DNA of 9,823 bases from JAEUSI01 sp036782915 (GTDB taxonomy: Bacteria; Bacteroidota; Ignavibacteria; Tepidaquicellales; Tepidaquicellaceae). Positions 1 to 7,095 of the stretch are shown one piece after another. Position 1 is the first letter of the stretch. Each line of letters begins with the position of its first letter. Made by a program: the position numbers and the translations under genes. The notes beneath the pieces were generated by a model, which saw only the letters and a list, made by a program, of their open reading frames with translations, ran no database searches and was not told where the DNA came from. The DNA is taken from the NCBI GenBank assembly GCA_036782915.1, contig DAIPYE010000124.1:1-9823 (forward strand). The letters run 5' to 3'.

Positions 1-1
1 C

Positions 2-358
2 GTGTTATCTTTTTCAGGTTTGATTATTAATGTAATTTTGAATTTCGTACTTATTCCAAACCTAGGAATGACAGGAGCTGCACTGGCAACCTTGTTGACA
101 TATTTTTCAATGGCACTGATACTTTATTATTATTCACAGAAAATATATCAGATCAGTTATGACTGGAAAAAGATAGGTAAGCTGATGCTGATTTGTTTTA
201 TTGTGTTTATAGCAGGTTATTTCGTATTGAACAGATTAGATCTGCCAGAAATTGTGATTTTAATTCTGAATGTGGTTTTACTTCTCTTTTATTTGTTTCT
301 CATTAACAATCAGAAAATAATAGAGCTGAGGAAAATAAGAATGTTATGGAATAAATAG
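2..358 (+). CDS. Polysaccharide/oligosaccharide flippase, C-terminal fragment (5' end outside window)
   Basis: This is the last 118 residues of an integral inner-membrane protein, most like the Wzx/RfbX group of the MOP flippase superfamily, which moves lipid-linked glycans across the membrane. The segment at about residues 7-45 (N-x-x-L-x-P-x-x-G-x-x-G-A-A-x-A-T) is the family's typical helix, loop and helix pattern. Two further hydrophobic stretches follow at about 59-77 and 84-102, and the protein ends in a short basic tail. Full members have 12-14 helices and over 400 residues, so most of the gene lies left of the window. The GTG at position 2 is almost certainly an internal valine and not a start. 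It is the only plus-strand gene and converges on glmM with a 12-nt gap. The family call is good; the substrate cannot be told from this fragment. Confidence 0.75.
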   Translation: MLSFSGLIINVILNFVLIPNLGMTGAALATLLTYFSMALILYYYSQKIYQISYDWKKIGKLMLICFIVFIAGYFVLNRLDLPEIVILILNVVLLLFYLFLINNQKIIELRKIRMLWNK

Positions 359-395
359 ACAGACCAAAACTTAATATTTTGAAATCTGTTTTTTT
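357..395 (+). terminator. Likely intrinsic terminator of the flippase gene
   Basis: A two-part hairpin starts at the flippase stop codon. The outer stem pairs ACAGA (359-363) with TCTGT (385-389), and the inner stem pairs CAAAA (365-369) with TTTTG (377-381), with a small internal loop between them. A run of seven T (389-395) follows on the plus strand. It overlaps the last codons of the convergent glmM. On the minus strand the hairpin is not followed by a clean T run, so it probably acts mainly on the plus strand. Confidence 0.5.
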
Positions 396-1765
396 AAAAG
401 CTTAAGAAAATCCTTTTGAGTTTTTTCAGCAGATGTATATGAAACAGCTTCTGTAATAATTCTTATAATTGGCTCTGTGTTTGATTTTCTCAGATGTATC
501 CAGTATTCTCTGAAATCAATTTTCAATCCGTCAGTTTTTGTGATCTTAACCGTATCTTTGTTTTTTGAAAAAATATTTTCAATCTTTTTTAAGACAAGTT
601 CCGGATTTTTAACATTTTCGATCTTTGCTTTTGTTATGAAATATACCGGAAGTAATTTTTTATACTCACTTACCTTACCTTTAAAGTCAGCGAACTCATT
701 TAAGACCAGCGCAATTGCAACAATGGAATCCCTTCCGTAATGGAGTTCCGGATATATGACTCCGCCGCTGCCTTCTCCGCCGATCACTGATTTGTTTCTC
801 ATCATTTCCTTCACAACATTTATTTCTCCGACAGGACTTCTGAAAACTCTGGAGCTATTAGCTTTTGATATATCATCTACAGATCTGGTTGTGGATAAAT
901 TCACTGTAACATTTTTGTTTCCTTTTAATTTTTTCAAAACAAAATTAACTGCTGTTGTAATTGTGTTTTCTTCGCTGAAAGGTTCACCGGTTTCTGTGAT
1001 AAGTACAAGTCTGTCCGCATCGGGATCAACAGATATTCCAAGATCAGCTTTATTTTTTCTGACTGCTTCCGACAAAAGTTTCAGATTCTCAGGAATTGGT
1101 TCCGGTGTATGAGGGAAAATTCCGCTACCGTCGCAGAAAAGCCTTTTAACTTTGCATCCAAGTTTTTCAAGCATATCAGGAACAATCTGTGAACCGGAAG
1201 AATTTACAGCATCTACAACTATTTTAAATTTTCTCTTTTTAATTTTAGCTGTATCGAGGATCTTTAATTTCAAAACTTTATCAATATGCTTATCAATCCA
1301 TGAATGATCTTTTCTGACTGATTTTAAATTACTAATTCCTGCGAAATAAAAATCTTCTTTTGAAGCAATTCTAAGAAATTCAGTAATCTGTTTTTCATCA
1401 AGGAATGTTCCGTCGCTGTTTAGAAATTTTAATCCGTTCCATATCTGAGGATTATGTGATGCAGTAATTGAAATTCCTCCGCTGCTTTTTGTATCTTCTG
1501 TTGCTATCTGTACAGTTGGCGTCGGAGCAACTCCAATGTCAATAACTTCAAACCCGCACAAAAGCAGATTGTTAATTACCAGTCCCGATATAATTTCTCC
1601 GTGCTTCCTGCCGTCTCTGCCTACTATGATTTTATTTTCTTTGCCTTTGGAATGTTTGCGTGAAAATTCTGCAAATGCTGATGTGAATTTTGCTATGTTA
1701 TAGGGAGTTAAATTATCTCCGATTATTCCCCTGACACCCGAAACTGATGCTATGATCTCTGACAA
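371..1765 (-). CDS. glmM: Phosphoglucosamine mutase
   Basis: The enzyme interconverts glucosamine-6-phosphate and glucosamine-1-phosphate in the cytoplasm, the step before UDP-GlcNAc synthesis. All four alpha-D-phosphohexomutase signatures are visible: the phosphoserine loop TASHNP with S103, the metal site DPDADR at 247-252, the sugar loop GEGSGG at 330-335 and the C-terminal phosphate-binding RKSNTEP at 426-432. Length (464) is normal. The GEGSGG loop is the form I associate with Bacteroidota GlmM; a phosphomannomutase role is possible, but the adjacent glmU favours GlmM. The start is a TTG: an in-frame TAA lies directly before it, no ATG occurs before the conserved SGVRG motif near residue 9, and no Shine-Dalgarno is seen. 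It is the last gene of the run, 17 nt after glmU. Confidence 0.92.
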   Translation of the reverse strand: MSEIIASVSGVRGIIGDNLTPYNIAKFTSAFAEFSRKHSKGKENKIIVGRDGRKHGEIISGLVINNLLLCGFEVIDIGVAPTPTVQIATEDTKSSGGISITASHNPQIWNGLKFLNSDGTFLDEKQITEFLRIASKEDFYFAGISNLKSVRKDHSWIDKHIDKVLKLKILDTAKIKKRKFKIVVDAVNSSGSQIVPDMLEKLGCKVKRLFCDGSGIFPHTPEPIPENLKLLSEAVRKNKADLGISVDPDADRLVLITETGEPFSEENTITTAVNFVLKKLKGNKNVTVNLSTTRSVDDISKANSSRVFRSPVGEINVVKEMMRNKSVIGGEGSGGVIYPELHYGRDSIVAIALVLNEFADFKGKVSEYKKLLPVYFITKAKIENVKNPELVLKKIENIFSKNKDTVKITKTDGLKIDFREYWIHLRKSNTEPIIRIITEAVSYTSAEKTQKDFLKLLKKQISKY

Positions 1766-1782
1766 TTAAATTAAATTTATTT

Positions 1783-2538
1783 TTAGATTACAATATTCTT
1801 CTCTAGTTCCTGAAGCTGTTCAGGTGAATTTATTCCCGTGATCTCCAAAATATCTTTCACAGGAAATGCGCCGATTTTTTTACCTGTATTTTTAAAATAT
1901 CTGAAAATATCTGTAAGGTAATATTCACCCTGTGCATTATCAGTTTTAAGTGTTTTCAGGGCTTCAAATAATAACTGATTGTCGATAATATAAATACCGG
2001 AATTGATTTCCCTGCACTTTTTCTCTGCCGGACTGCAGTCTTTTTCCTCTCTTATATCATAGAAACTTCCTGTCTCATTTCTTAAGACTCGCCCGTAACC
2101 GGAAGGGTCTTCCATTACTGCTGAGATAAGACTTGCATCAAATTTATTTGAATTATGAAAATCAAGAAAATCTCTGACAGTTTCATAACTCAGCAACGGA
2201 ACATCGCCGGATAAAATTAGAATGTCTCCTTCAAAGTCTTTAAGGAAATTTTCTGTCTGCATAACAGCATGACCGGTTCCGAGCTGTTCATCCTGATGTG
2301 CAAACCTGAGCTTGTCTTTCTCTGAGGAAAATTTTTCATTAATAAAATCTATAACAGAATTTTTCTGATGCCCGACTACCGGAATTATCATTTCAGAATC
2401 GATCTTGAGTGATAATTCAATTACATATTCTATCAGCGGCTTTCCGTTAAGTTCATGCATAACCTTGGATCTGTCAGGATTCTTCATTCTCTTTCCCTGA
2501 CCTGCAGCCATTATAACAGTTGAAATATTTTTTTCCAT
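1783..2538 (-). CDS. glmU: GlmU-type UDP-GlcNAc pyrophosphorylase, N-terminal domain only
   Basis: This is a cytoplasmic nucleotidyltransferase that would join UTP and N-acetylglucosamine-1-phosphate to give UDP-GlcNAc. Its 251 residues show the GlmU uridylyltransferase motifs in order: AAGQGKRM (11-18), the uracil-contacting QLGTGHA (85-91), the metal-site SGDVPL (110-115), GYGR (147-150), EINSGIY (177-183) and QGEYYLTD (203-210). Bifunctional GlmU is about 455 residues and continues into a left-handed beta-helix acetyltransferase. Here the protein stops after the linker helix, at the usual domain boundary, and no beta-helix is encoded before glmM. The glucosamine-1-phosphate acetylation step must therefore come from another gene. 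A related sugar nucleotidyltransferase is possible, but motifs and the glmM neighbour favour GlmU. No clear Shine-Dalgarno precedes the ATG. Confidence 0.85.
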   Translation of the reverse strand: MEKNISTVIMAAGQGKRMKNPDRSKVMHELNGKPLIEYVIELSLKIDSEMIIPVVGHQKNSVIDFINEKFSSEKDKLRFAHQDEQLGTGHAVMQTENFLKDFEGDILILSGDVPLLSYETVRDFLDFHNSNKFDASLISAVMEDPSGYGRVLRNETGSFYDIREEKDCSPAEKKCREINSGIYIIDNQLLFEALKTLKTDNAQGEYYLTDIFRYFKNTGKKIGAFPVKDILEITGINSPEQLQELEKNIVI

Positions 2539-2554
2539 TTTAAAATACTTTGTT

Positions 2555-2579
2555 AAAAAAATCCCGTCAGAAAAGGGAT
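2555..2579 (-). terminator. Possible intrinsic terminator or attenuator between panC and glmU
   Basis: Read on the minus strand, ATCCC (2575-2579) pairs with GGGAT (2561-2565) across a 9-nt loop and is followed directly by a run of seven T. The stem is only 5 bp, so termination would be partial at best. The glmU ATG lies about 16 nt beyond the T run, too close for a separate promoter in between, so read-through into glmU and glmM seems necessary. Confidence 0.4.
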
Positions 2580-2598
2580 AGAAATCAAAATTATTAAA

Positions 2599-3468
2599 TT
2601 AATTCTTTTTCTTTTCGAAGCTTATGTTGTCAATCAATCTTGTATTACCGACTTTAGCAGCCAGTGAAATCAGTATTTCTCCTTTGTATGAATCCAGATC
2701 ATCAATTTTATTCAGAGTTGTATTGTCAGTTATTTCATAATACTGTAATTCAAATTCAGGTGTTTGCTCTTTTAATATTTTCCGGATATGCTCCAGTATA
2801 AATGACTGATCAGTAATTTTTTCATCAACAATAAGTCTTCTTCCTTCATTAAGAATGAAATACAAAACAGAAGCCTTTCTTTTTTGCTCATCGGTCAAAT
2901 ATGAATTTCTTGAACTCATTGCCAGGCCGTTTTCCTCCCGCATTGTTTCGCATATATTAACTTTCACATCAATGTTAAGGTCTGAGATCATTTTTTTCAA
3001 AACTGCATTCTGCTGCGCATCTTTTTGTCCGAGATAAAAATTATCCGGTTTGACAGCATTCAGCAATTTTGTCACAACAGTTGCCACACCTGTAAAATGT
3101 CCCGGTCTTATTTTGCCTTCAAGTTTATCGGTAATGTCCGATAGATTAACAGTGGTCAACGGATTATTCTTATACATCTCATTTGTTTCAGGATTAAATA
3201 TATAATCCACTCCGGCTTTTTCACAGATCAAATGATCTCTGTTAAAGTCACGGGGATATTTGCTGAAGTCTTCATTTACACCGAACTGAGTCGGATTTAC
3301 AAATATACTTACAACAACAATTTCATTTTCCTTCTTTGCCCTGAGCATCAGTGAAGTATGTCCGGCATGCAGAAAACCCATTGTAGGAACAAGCGCTACC
3401 TTCTTTCCCGAATATCTGTAATAATCTGAAATATCCTGAATGGCAGAGATCTCTTTTATTACCTTCAT
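2599..3468 (-). CDS. panC: Pantothenate synthetase
   Basis: The enzyme condenses pantoate with beta-alanine, using ATP through a pantoyl-adenylate, to make pantothenate for coenzyme A in the cytoplasm. Its 289 residues match the family length. Visible motifs are PTMGFLHAGH (28-37, with the HxGH nucleotide-binding signature), FVNPTQFG (56-63), YPRD (71-74), GHFTGVATVVTKLLN (123-137), GQKDAQQ (147-153) and the KMSKS-like loop MSSRN (184-188). The first residue of the GQKDAQQ motif pair differs from the commoner GEKD form, a variation that does not touch the lysine. It starts at an ATG 8 nt after the accD stop, without a visible Shine-Dalgarno, so it is probably translated by coupling to accD. 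Confidence 0.96.
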   Translation of the reverse strand: MKVIKEISAIQDISDYYRYSGKKVALVPTMGFLHAGHTSLMLRAKKENEIVVVSIFVNPTQFGVNEDFSKYPRDFNRDHLICEKAGVDYIFNPETNEMYKNNPLTTVNLSDITDKLEGKIRPGHFTGVATVVTKLLNAVKPDNFYLGQKDAQQNAVLKKMISDLNIDVKVNICETMREENGLAMSSRNSYLTDEQKRKASVLYFILNEGRRLIVDEKITDQSFILEHIRKILKEQTPEFELQYYEITDNTTLNKIDDLDSYKGEILISLAAKVGNTRLIDNISFEKKKN

Positions 3469-3476
3469 TTACGGAA

Positions 3477-4319
3477 TTAATTAGAGATTAATTTGAGAGT
3501 TTGCGTGAGTTTTTCTTTCATGTCTTTGCGGTTCACTATGAAATCTATAAATCCGTGTTCCAGAAGAAATTCAGATCTCTGAAAGCCTTCGGGAAGATCT
3601 TTACCGGTCGCCTGCTTTACTACTCTCGGACCTGCAAATGCAATCAGCGCTTTAGGTTCAGCAATATTAAAATCACCAAGCATTGAAAAAGATGCTGTCG
3701 AACCACCGGTTGTCGGATTTGTCAAAATTGAAATGTATGGTATTTTTTCATCATCAAGTTTGGCAAGCTTTGTACTTGTCTTAGCAAGCTGCATGAGGGA
3801 AATTGCTCCTTCCATCATTCTCGCTCCTCCACTTGAAGAAATAATTATCAGAGGATATTTAGTTTTTATGGATTTGTCAATTGCTCTGCTGATCTTTTCC
3901 CCGACAACGCTTCCCATGCTTCCCCCGATAAATCCAAAATCCATGCATCCGATTACCACATCAATAGAATTTATTTTTCCTGTGCCGGTTTTTATTGCAT
4001 CATTCAGATCTGTGCTTTTCATTGTATCTGCAAGTCTGGTTTTATAAGGTTTTGTATCTTCGAAATTCAAAGGATCCATTGACCGGATCTTTTTGTCAAT
4101 TTCTTTGAATGAATTTTCATCCAACAATATTTTGAAATATTCATCACTTCCGATTCTGAAGTGGTGACTGCATTTTGTGCAAAGATAAAAATTTGCTTCC
4201 CATTGCATTTTATGCATCATTTCACTGCAGTCAGGACATTTTATCCATGTGCCGTCAGGTATCTCTCTTTTTTGAGTATCTGACGCGATATTGTCTTTGG
4301 ATCTTTTAAACCATGCCAT
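3477..4319 (-). CDS. accD: Acetyl-CoA carboxylase carboxyltransferase, beta subunit
   Basis: AccD pairs with AccA to move the carboxyl group from carboxybiotin to acetyl-CoA, giving malonyl-CoA, the first committed step of fatty-acid synthesis. The 280-residue protein opens with the four-cysteine zinc ribbon (C28, C31, C47, C50) that binds nucleic acid and substrate in E. coli AccD. The crotonase-fold carboxyltransferase follows, with GGSMGSVVGEK (about 122-132), SSSGGARMMEGA (151-162) and TNPTTGGSTASF (190-201). The accA partner is not in the window. The ATG has no Shine-Dalgarno of its own; the only good one in the 48-nt gap after tsaB belongs to a nine-codon leader ORF that ends 2 nt before this start. 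Confidence 0.96.
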   Translation of the reverse strand: MAWFKRSKDNIASDTQKREIPDGTWIKCPDCSEMMHKMQWEANFYLCTKCSHHFRIGSDEYFKILLDENSFKEIDKKIRSMDPLNFEDTKPYKTRLADTMKSTDLNDAIKTGTGKINSIDVVIGCMDFGFIGGSMGSVVGEKISRAIDKSIKTKYPLIIISSSGGARMMEGAISLMQLAKTSTKLAKLDDEKIPYISILTNPTTGGSTASFSMLGDFNIAEPKALIAFAGPRVVKQATGKDLPEGFQRSEFLLEHGFIDFIVNRKDMKEKLTQTLKLISN

Positions 4320-4321
4320 AA

Positions 4322-4351
4322 TTAATTTGTATGTTTCAAAATAAAAAACAT
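4322..4351 (-). CDS. Putative nine-residue leader ORF upstream of accD
   Basis: Between tsaB and accD an ATG opens a short frame of nine codons (product MFFILKHTN) that stops 2 nt before the accD ATG. It is preceded by AGGAG (4354-4358) with a spacing of only 2 nt, shorter than usual. No protein function is proposed. It may deliver ribosomes to accD by re-initiation, or it may be chance in an AT-rich gap. Confidence 0.3.
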   Translation of the reverse strand: MFFILKHTN

Positions 4352-4367
4352 TACTCCTAAAATAAAA

Positions 4368-5018
4368 TCATTTATTCGGAATAAATTCCTTCATGTAAAA
4401 AGGCTTTGAAGATCTGTAATTACTGTATTGATCCTTTAAAATTGCAGATTTAGTACGCTCTGCCTGTGAAATAATTCCTGAAATTTCTGATACATCAGTT
4501 AATTTTTCTCTGTATTTCTCCTGAAACGTATTACTTAAATTTTCATTGATCAGATATGAAGAAGTATTATCTGAAACTATTTCTTCAATAAATCCTGTCC
4601 TGTAGTCAGAAATTCTTTTCAATAAACCGGATTCAAATATATAATTACAATAATAAAATTCATTTGTCCGTGAATTTGAATATATGAGTGAAGTAACTTT
4701 TCCGGATGTTTTAGATTTATTGGCAATTATATCAAGCGTAGGAATTTCAATCAGCTTGCTTTCCCCAGCAAAACAAATTCCTTTTGCAATTGCGGATCCA
4801 ATTCTCAGACCTGTAAAAGAACCGGGACCATTTGATAAGCTTACTGTTTCAATATCCGCTGTTTTAATTCCATTCTGTTCAAATGCTGATTTTAAATAAT
4901 AAACAAGTTTATCAGCGTTATCCTCCGGATCCAGAGTCTCATTTATCAAAAGTTCATTTCCGCTCAGGTATCCGAACTCTATTTTTTTAGATGAGCTCTC
5001 TATTAATAATATTCCCAA
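4368..5018 (-). CDS. tsaB: tRNA threonylcarbamoyladenosine biosynthesis protein TsaB
   Basis: TsaB is the ASKHA-fold scaffold that binds TsaD and, with TsaE, transfers threonylcarbamoyl to A37 of ANN-decoding tRNAs (t6A). The N-terminal strand (ILLIESSSKK, from residue 3) and the hallmark SNGPGSFTGLRIG (62-74) identify it; length 216 is near the usual 220-235. The C-terminal third is poorly conserved, as in the family. The start is a TTG that aligns with the normal TsaB N-terminus. Upstream in the same frame lie only TAT, ATT and then the tsaE stop, so no ATG or GTG alternative exists. It follows tsaE after 6 nt. TsaC and TsaD are not in this window. Confidence 0.93.
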   Translation of the reverse strand: MGILLIESSSKKIEFGYLSGNELLINETLDPEDNADKLVYYLKSAFEQNGIKTADIETVSLSNGPGSFTGLRIGSAIAKGICFAGESKLIEIPTLDIIANKSKTSGKVTSLIYSNSRTNEFYYCNYIFESGLLKRISDYRTGFIEEIVSDNTSSYLINENLSNTFQEKYREKLTDVSEISGIISQAERTKSAILKDQYSNYRSSKPFYMKEFIPNK

Positions 5019-5024
5019 ATAAAT

Positions 5025-5471
5025 TTAATATTTTATAATTCTTTCGTTTTCATCTTTTCCGTAATTAAAATATACTTTTATCAGTATTTCCTTCAGATAT
5101 TTTTCTGCTATCCCTGGCCATTCTATCAGGCAGATTGAATTTGAATCCGGACTGAGATAATTCTCAAATCCGATCTCCTGTAACTGTCTGAAATTACTTA
5201 ACCTGTAAAGATCGAAATGATAAATCTTTATATCCGTTTCACTTCTTTTGTCAAACCCGTTGTATTCATTGACAATTATGAATGTAGGACTGTTCACGCT
5301 GTCAATAACATTGAAATACTTACAAACGCCTTTTACAAACTGCGTCTTCCCTGATCCAAGATCTCCGTATAAACCAATTGCTGAATTAATTTTTATTATT
5401 TCGGCAAATTGTTTTCCTGCGTTTACAGTGTCATCTTCAGAATGCGAGAATATTTCCTTTGTATCTGCCAA
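5025..5471 (-). CDS. tsaE: tRNA threonylcarbamoyladenosine biosynthesis ATPase TsaE
   Basis: TsaE is the P-loop ATPase that resets the TsaB-TsaD complex during t6A synthesis. The 148 residues show Walker A GDLGSGKT (36-43), SPTF (61-64), the HFDLYRL strand (85-91) and LIEWP (115-119), all family signatures at normal spacing. The start is a TTG 11 nt after the porX stop. The frame is closed by TGA inside the porX 3' end and offers no ATG or GTG before the conserved core, so TTG is the only reasonable start. It lies between porX and tsaB with minimal gaps and shares their transcript. Confidence 0.95.
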   Translation of the reverse strand: MADTKEIFSHSEDDTVNAGKQFAEIIKINSAIGLYGDLGSGKTQFVKGVCKYFNVIDSVNSPTFIIVNEYNGFDKRSETDIKIYHFDLYRLSNFRQLQEIGFENYLSPDSNSICLIEWPGIAEKYLKEILIKVYFNYGKDENERIIKY

Positions 5472-5482
5472 ACTATTCTGTG

Positions 5483-7024
5483 TTACCCTTTTGGTTCAAG
5501 AGTTACAATTGGCAATATCATTTCATCAATGGATATTCCGCCGTGCTGAAATGTATCGTTATACTGGTTAAGATATTTGTGATAATCAGTGGGATATACA
5601 AAATAAAAATCTTCCTTGGCAATAATGTAACTGATAATTCCGTTTCTTTTAGGAAGCTTGTATTCCTGAGGATTTCTTATGAACATTGCATGTCTTGAAT
5701 CCGCTTTGACATTCTTACCGCACTTGTATCTTAAATTCGTTGAAGTTTCTTTATCTCCCATTGCCTTTACGCCGTGCAGGCAACGAATGCTTCCGTGATC
5801 AGTTGTGATTATTATTTTAATATCTTTTCTTGTCGAAAGCTGTCTCAGCATTCCGAAAAAAGATGAATGCTCAAACCATGATTCTGTCAGAGATCTGTAT
5901 GCAGATTCGTCCGGAGCAATCTCTTTTAAAATTGCATTGTCGCTTCTTGAATGAGCTATCATATCCACAAAGTTAATGACTATTGCATTGAGCTGATTAT
6001 TACAGTATGACATTATCTTGCTTTCAATTCCTCTTCCGAAATTTGAATCCATGATCTTTGTGTACTTCACTTCATTTTTCAACTTAACTCTTCTTCTTTC
6101 AAGCAGTTTCAGTAAAAATTCACGTTCATAATTATTCTTGCTGTTCTCATCATCATCGTTTTTTTTCCAGAGTTCGGGATAATGCTGTTCGATCTCCGAA
6201 GGAAATAATCCTGAAAAAATTGCGTTCCGGCTGTATGGTGTGGCAGTGGGAAGAATTGAATAATGATAATCCTTCGATATTTTGAAATAATCATACAAGT
6301 ATTTTTCCATTACCATCCACTGATCCATTCTCATACAGTCAATTACAAAAAGAAATGTAGATGTATTTTTATCCAGTTCAGGTATGACAAATTTATCAAC
6401 TATTTCTGTAGAAAGGATCGGTCTGTCCTCTTTAGAATTTACCCAGCCGAGATAATTCTTATCGACGAATTTGGAAAATTCGGTATTACAGTCTCTTTTT
6501 TGTGTGAGAATTGTCTGTTTTAAACCCAGATCCGGATGTTCGTCCAGTTCCAGTTCCCAGCCTGTCATTTTAAGATGAATATCGATCCATTCCTGCCATG
6601 TCGGACTTTCGAGCATAGCCATTGAGATCTGATTGAACTCCTGAATATAATCCTTTGATACCTGACTGCCTTTAAGTCTTTTTGACTCAAGCATTTTTTT
6701 GCAGACAAGCAGAAGTTGAGTGGGGTTTACGGGTTTGATGAGATAATCATTTTTTGTGACCATTACAACCGGAAGACTGGGTTTAATATCCTTTATCTCC
6801 AGAAGTGTCTGAAGTCCGCCCATTCCTGTCATCATTTCATCCAGAAAAACCAGATCGAAATCATTGTTTTTGATCAGACTGATCCCGTCTTCTCCGTTTG
6901 TTGCTTCTTTTACGTCATAACCTTTTTGCTTTAAAAACATTATGTTTGATTTAAGAGATTCGATCTCGTCATCAACCCATAAAATGCTGTTTTTGTTAGG
7001 TGTTTCTGCAATTTGATTTTGCAT
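5483..7024 (-). CDS. porX: PorX-type response regulator with PglZ effector domain (T9SS regulator), receiver shortened
   Basis: In Bacteroidota, PorX is phosphorylated by a sensor kinase (PorY) and controls type IX secretion genes; its PglZ domain belongs to the alkaline phosphatase superfamily and has phosphodiesterase activity. Numbered from the ATG at 7024, the receiver shows the acid pair D18-D19, phosphoacceptor D62, T90 and K97. A linker runs to about 205, then PglZ: D229, the PTATPYSRN loop with T260 and T262, D354, H358, D409-H410 and H494, consistent with an intact metal site. The oddity is that only six residues separate T90 and K97, where receivers normally have about 20; helix alpha4 is missing. 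AAAGGA at 7031-7036 is spaced 6 nt from this ATG and 0 nt from the in-frame ATG at 7030, so the downstream start is preferred. It heads a run of seven genes. Confidence 0.93.
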   Translation of the reverse strand: MQNQIAETPNKNSILWVDDEIESLKSNIMFLKQKGYDVKEATNGEDGISLIKNNDFDLVFLDEMMTGMGGLQTLLEIKDIKPSLPVVMVTKNDYLIKPVNPTQLLLVCKKMLESKRLKGSQVSKDYIQEFNQISMAMLESPTWQEWIDIHLKMTGWELELDEHPDLGLKQTILTQKRDCNTEFSKFVDKNYLGWVNSKEDRPILSTEIVDKFVIPELDKNTSTFLFVIDCMRMDQWMVMEKYLYDYFKISKDYHYSILPTATPYSRNAIFSGLFPSEIEQHYPELWKKNDDDENSKNNYEREFLLKLLERRRVKLKNEVKYTKIMDSNFGRGIESKIMSYCNNQLNAIVINFVDMIAHSRSDNAILKEIAPDESAYRSLTESWFEHSSFFGMLRQLSTRKDIKIIITTDHGSIRCLHGVKAMGDKETSTNLRYKCGKNVKADSRHAMFIRNPQEYKLPKRNGIISYIIAKEDFYFVYPTDYHKYLNQYNDTFQHGGISIDEMILPIVTLEPKG

Positions 7025-7030
7025 TTTCAT

Positions 7031-7036
7031 TCCTTT
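7031..7036 (-). promoter_or_regulatory. Ribosome binding site deciding the porX start
   Basis: AAAGGA on the minus strand touches the first ATG (7028-7030) but sits 6 nt from the second in-frame ATG (7022-7024). Normal spacing favours the second, making the protein two residues shorter. Confidence 0.6.
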
Positions 7037-7095
7037 CAGTTTTTTACTTTGTTTGAAAAAAGTAAAAACAACTACATTAGCGTCTTTTATTTAAT

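Noticed and set aside
2..4. GTG at position 2 as the start of a small membrane protein
   Set aside because: The sequence begins in the middle of a flippase family domain; the true start lies outside the window.
477..1112. Plus-strand ORFs opposite glmM
   Set aside because: They lie entirely within the glmM coding region, have no ribosome-binding site or recognisable domain and read as antisense shadows.
5459..6934. Plus- and minus-strand ORFs inside porX, including the 61-codon frame at 6109-6294
   Set aside because: They overlap the well-supported porX frame, show no domain and have the composition expected of out-of-frame reading.
5483..7030. PglZ domain as a sign of a BREX or Pgl phage-defence locus
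   Set aside because: The PglZ domain is fused to an N-terminal receiver in a protein of PorX length and motif order, and no other BREX gene is nearby. The T9SS regulator explains it better.
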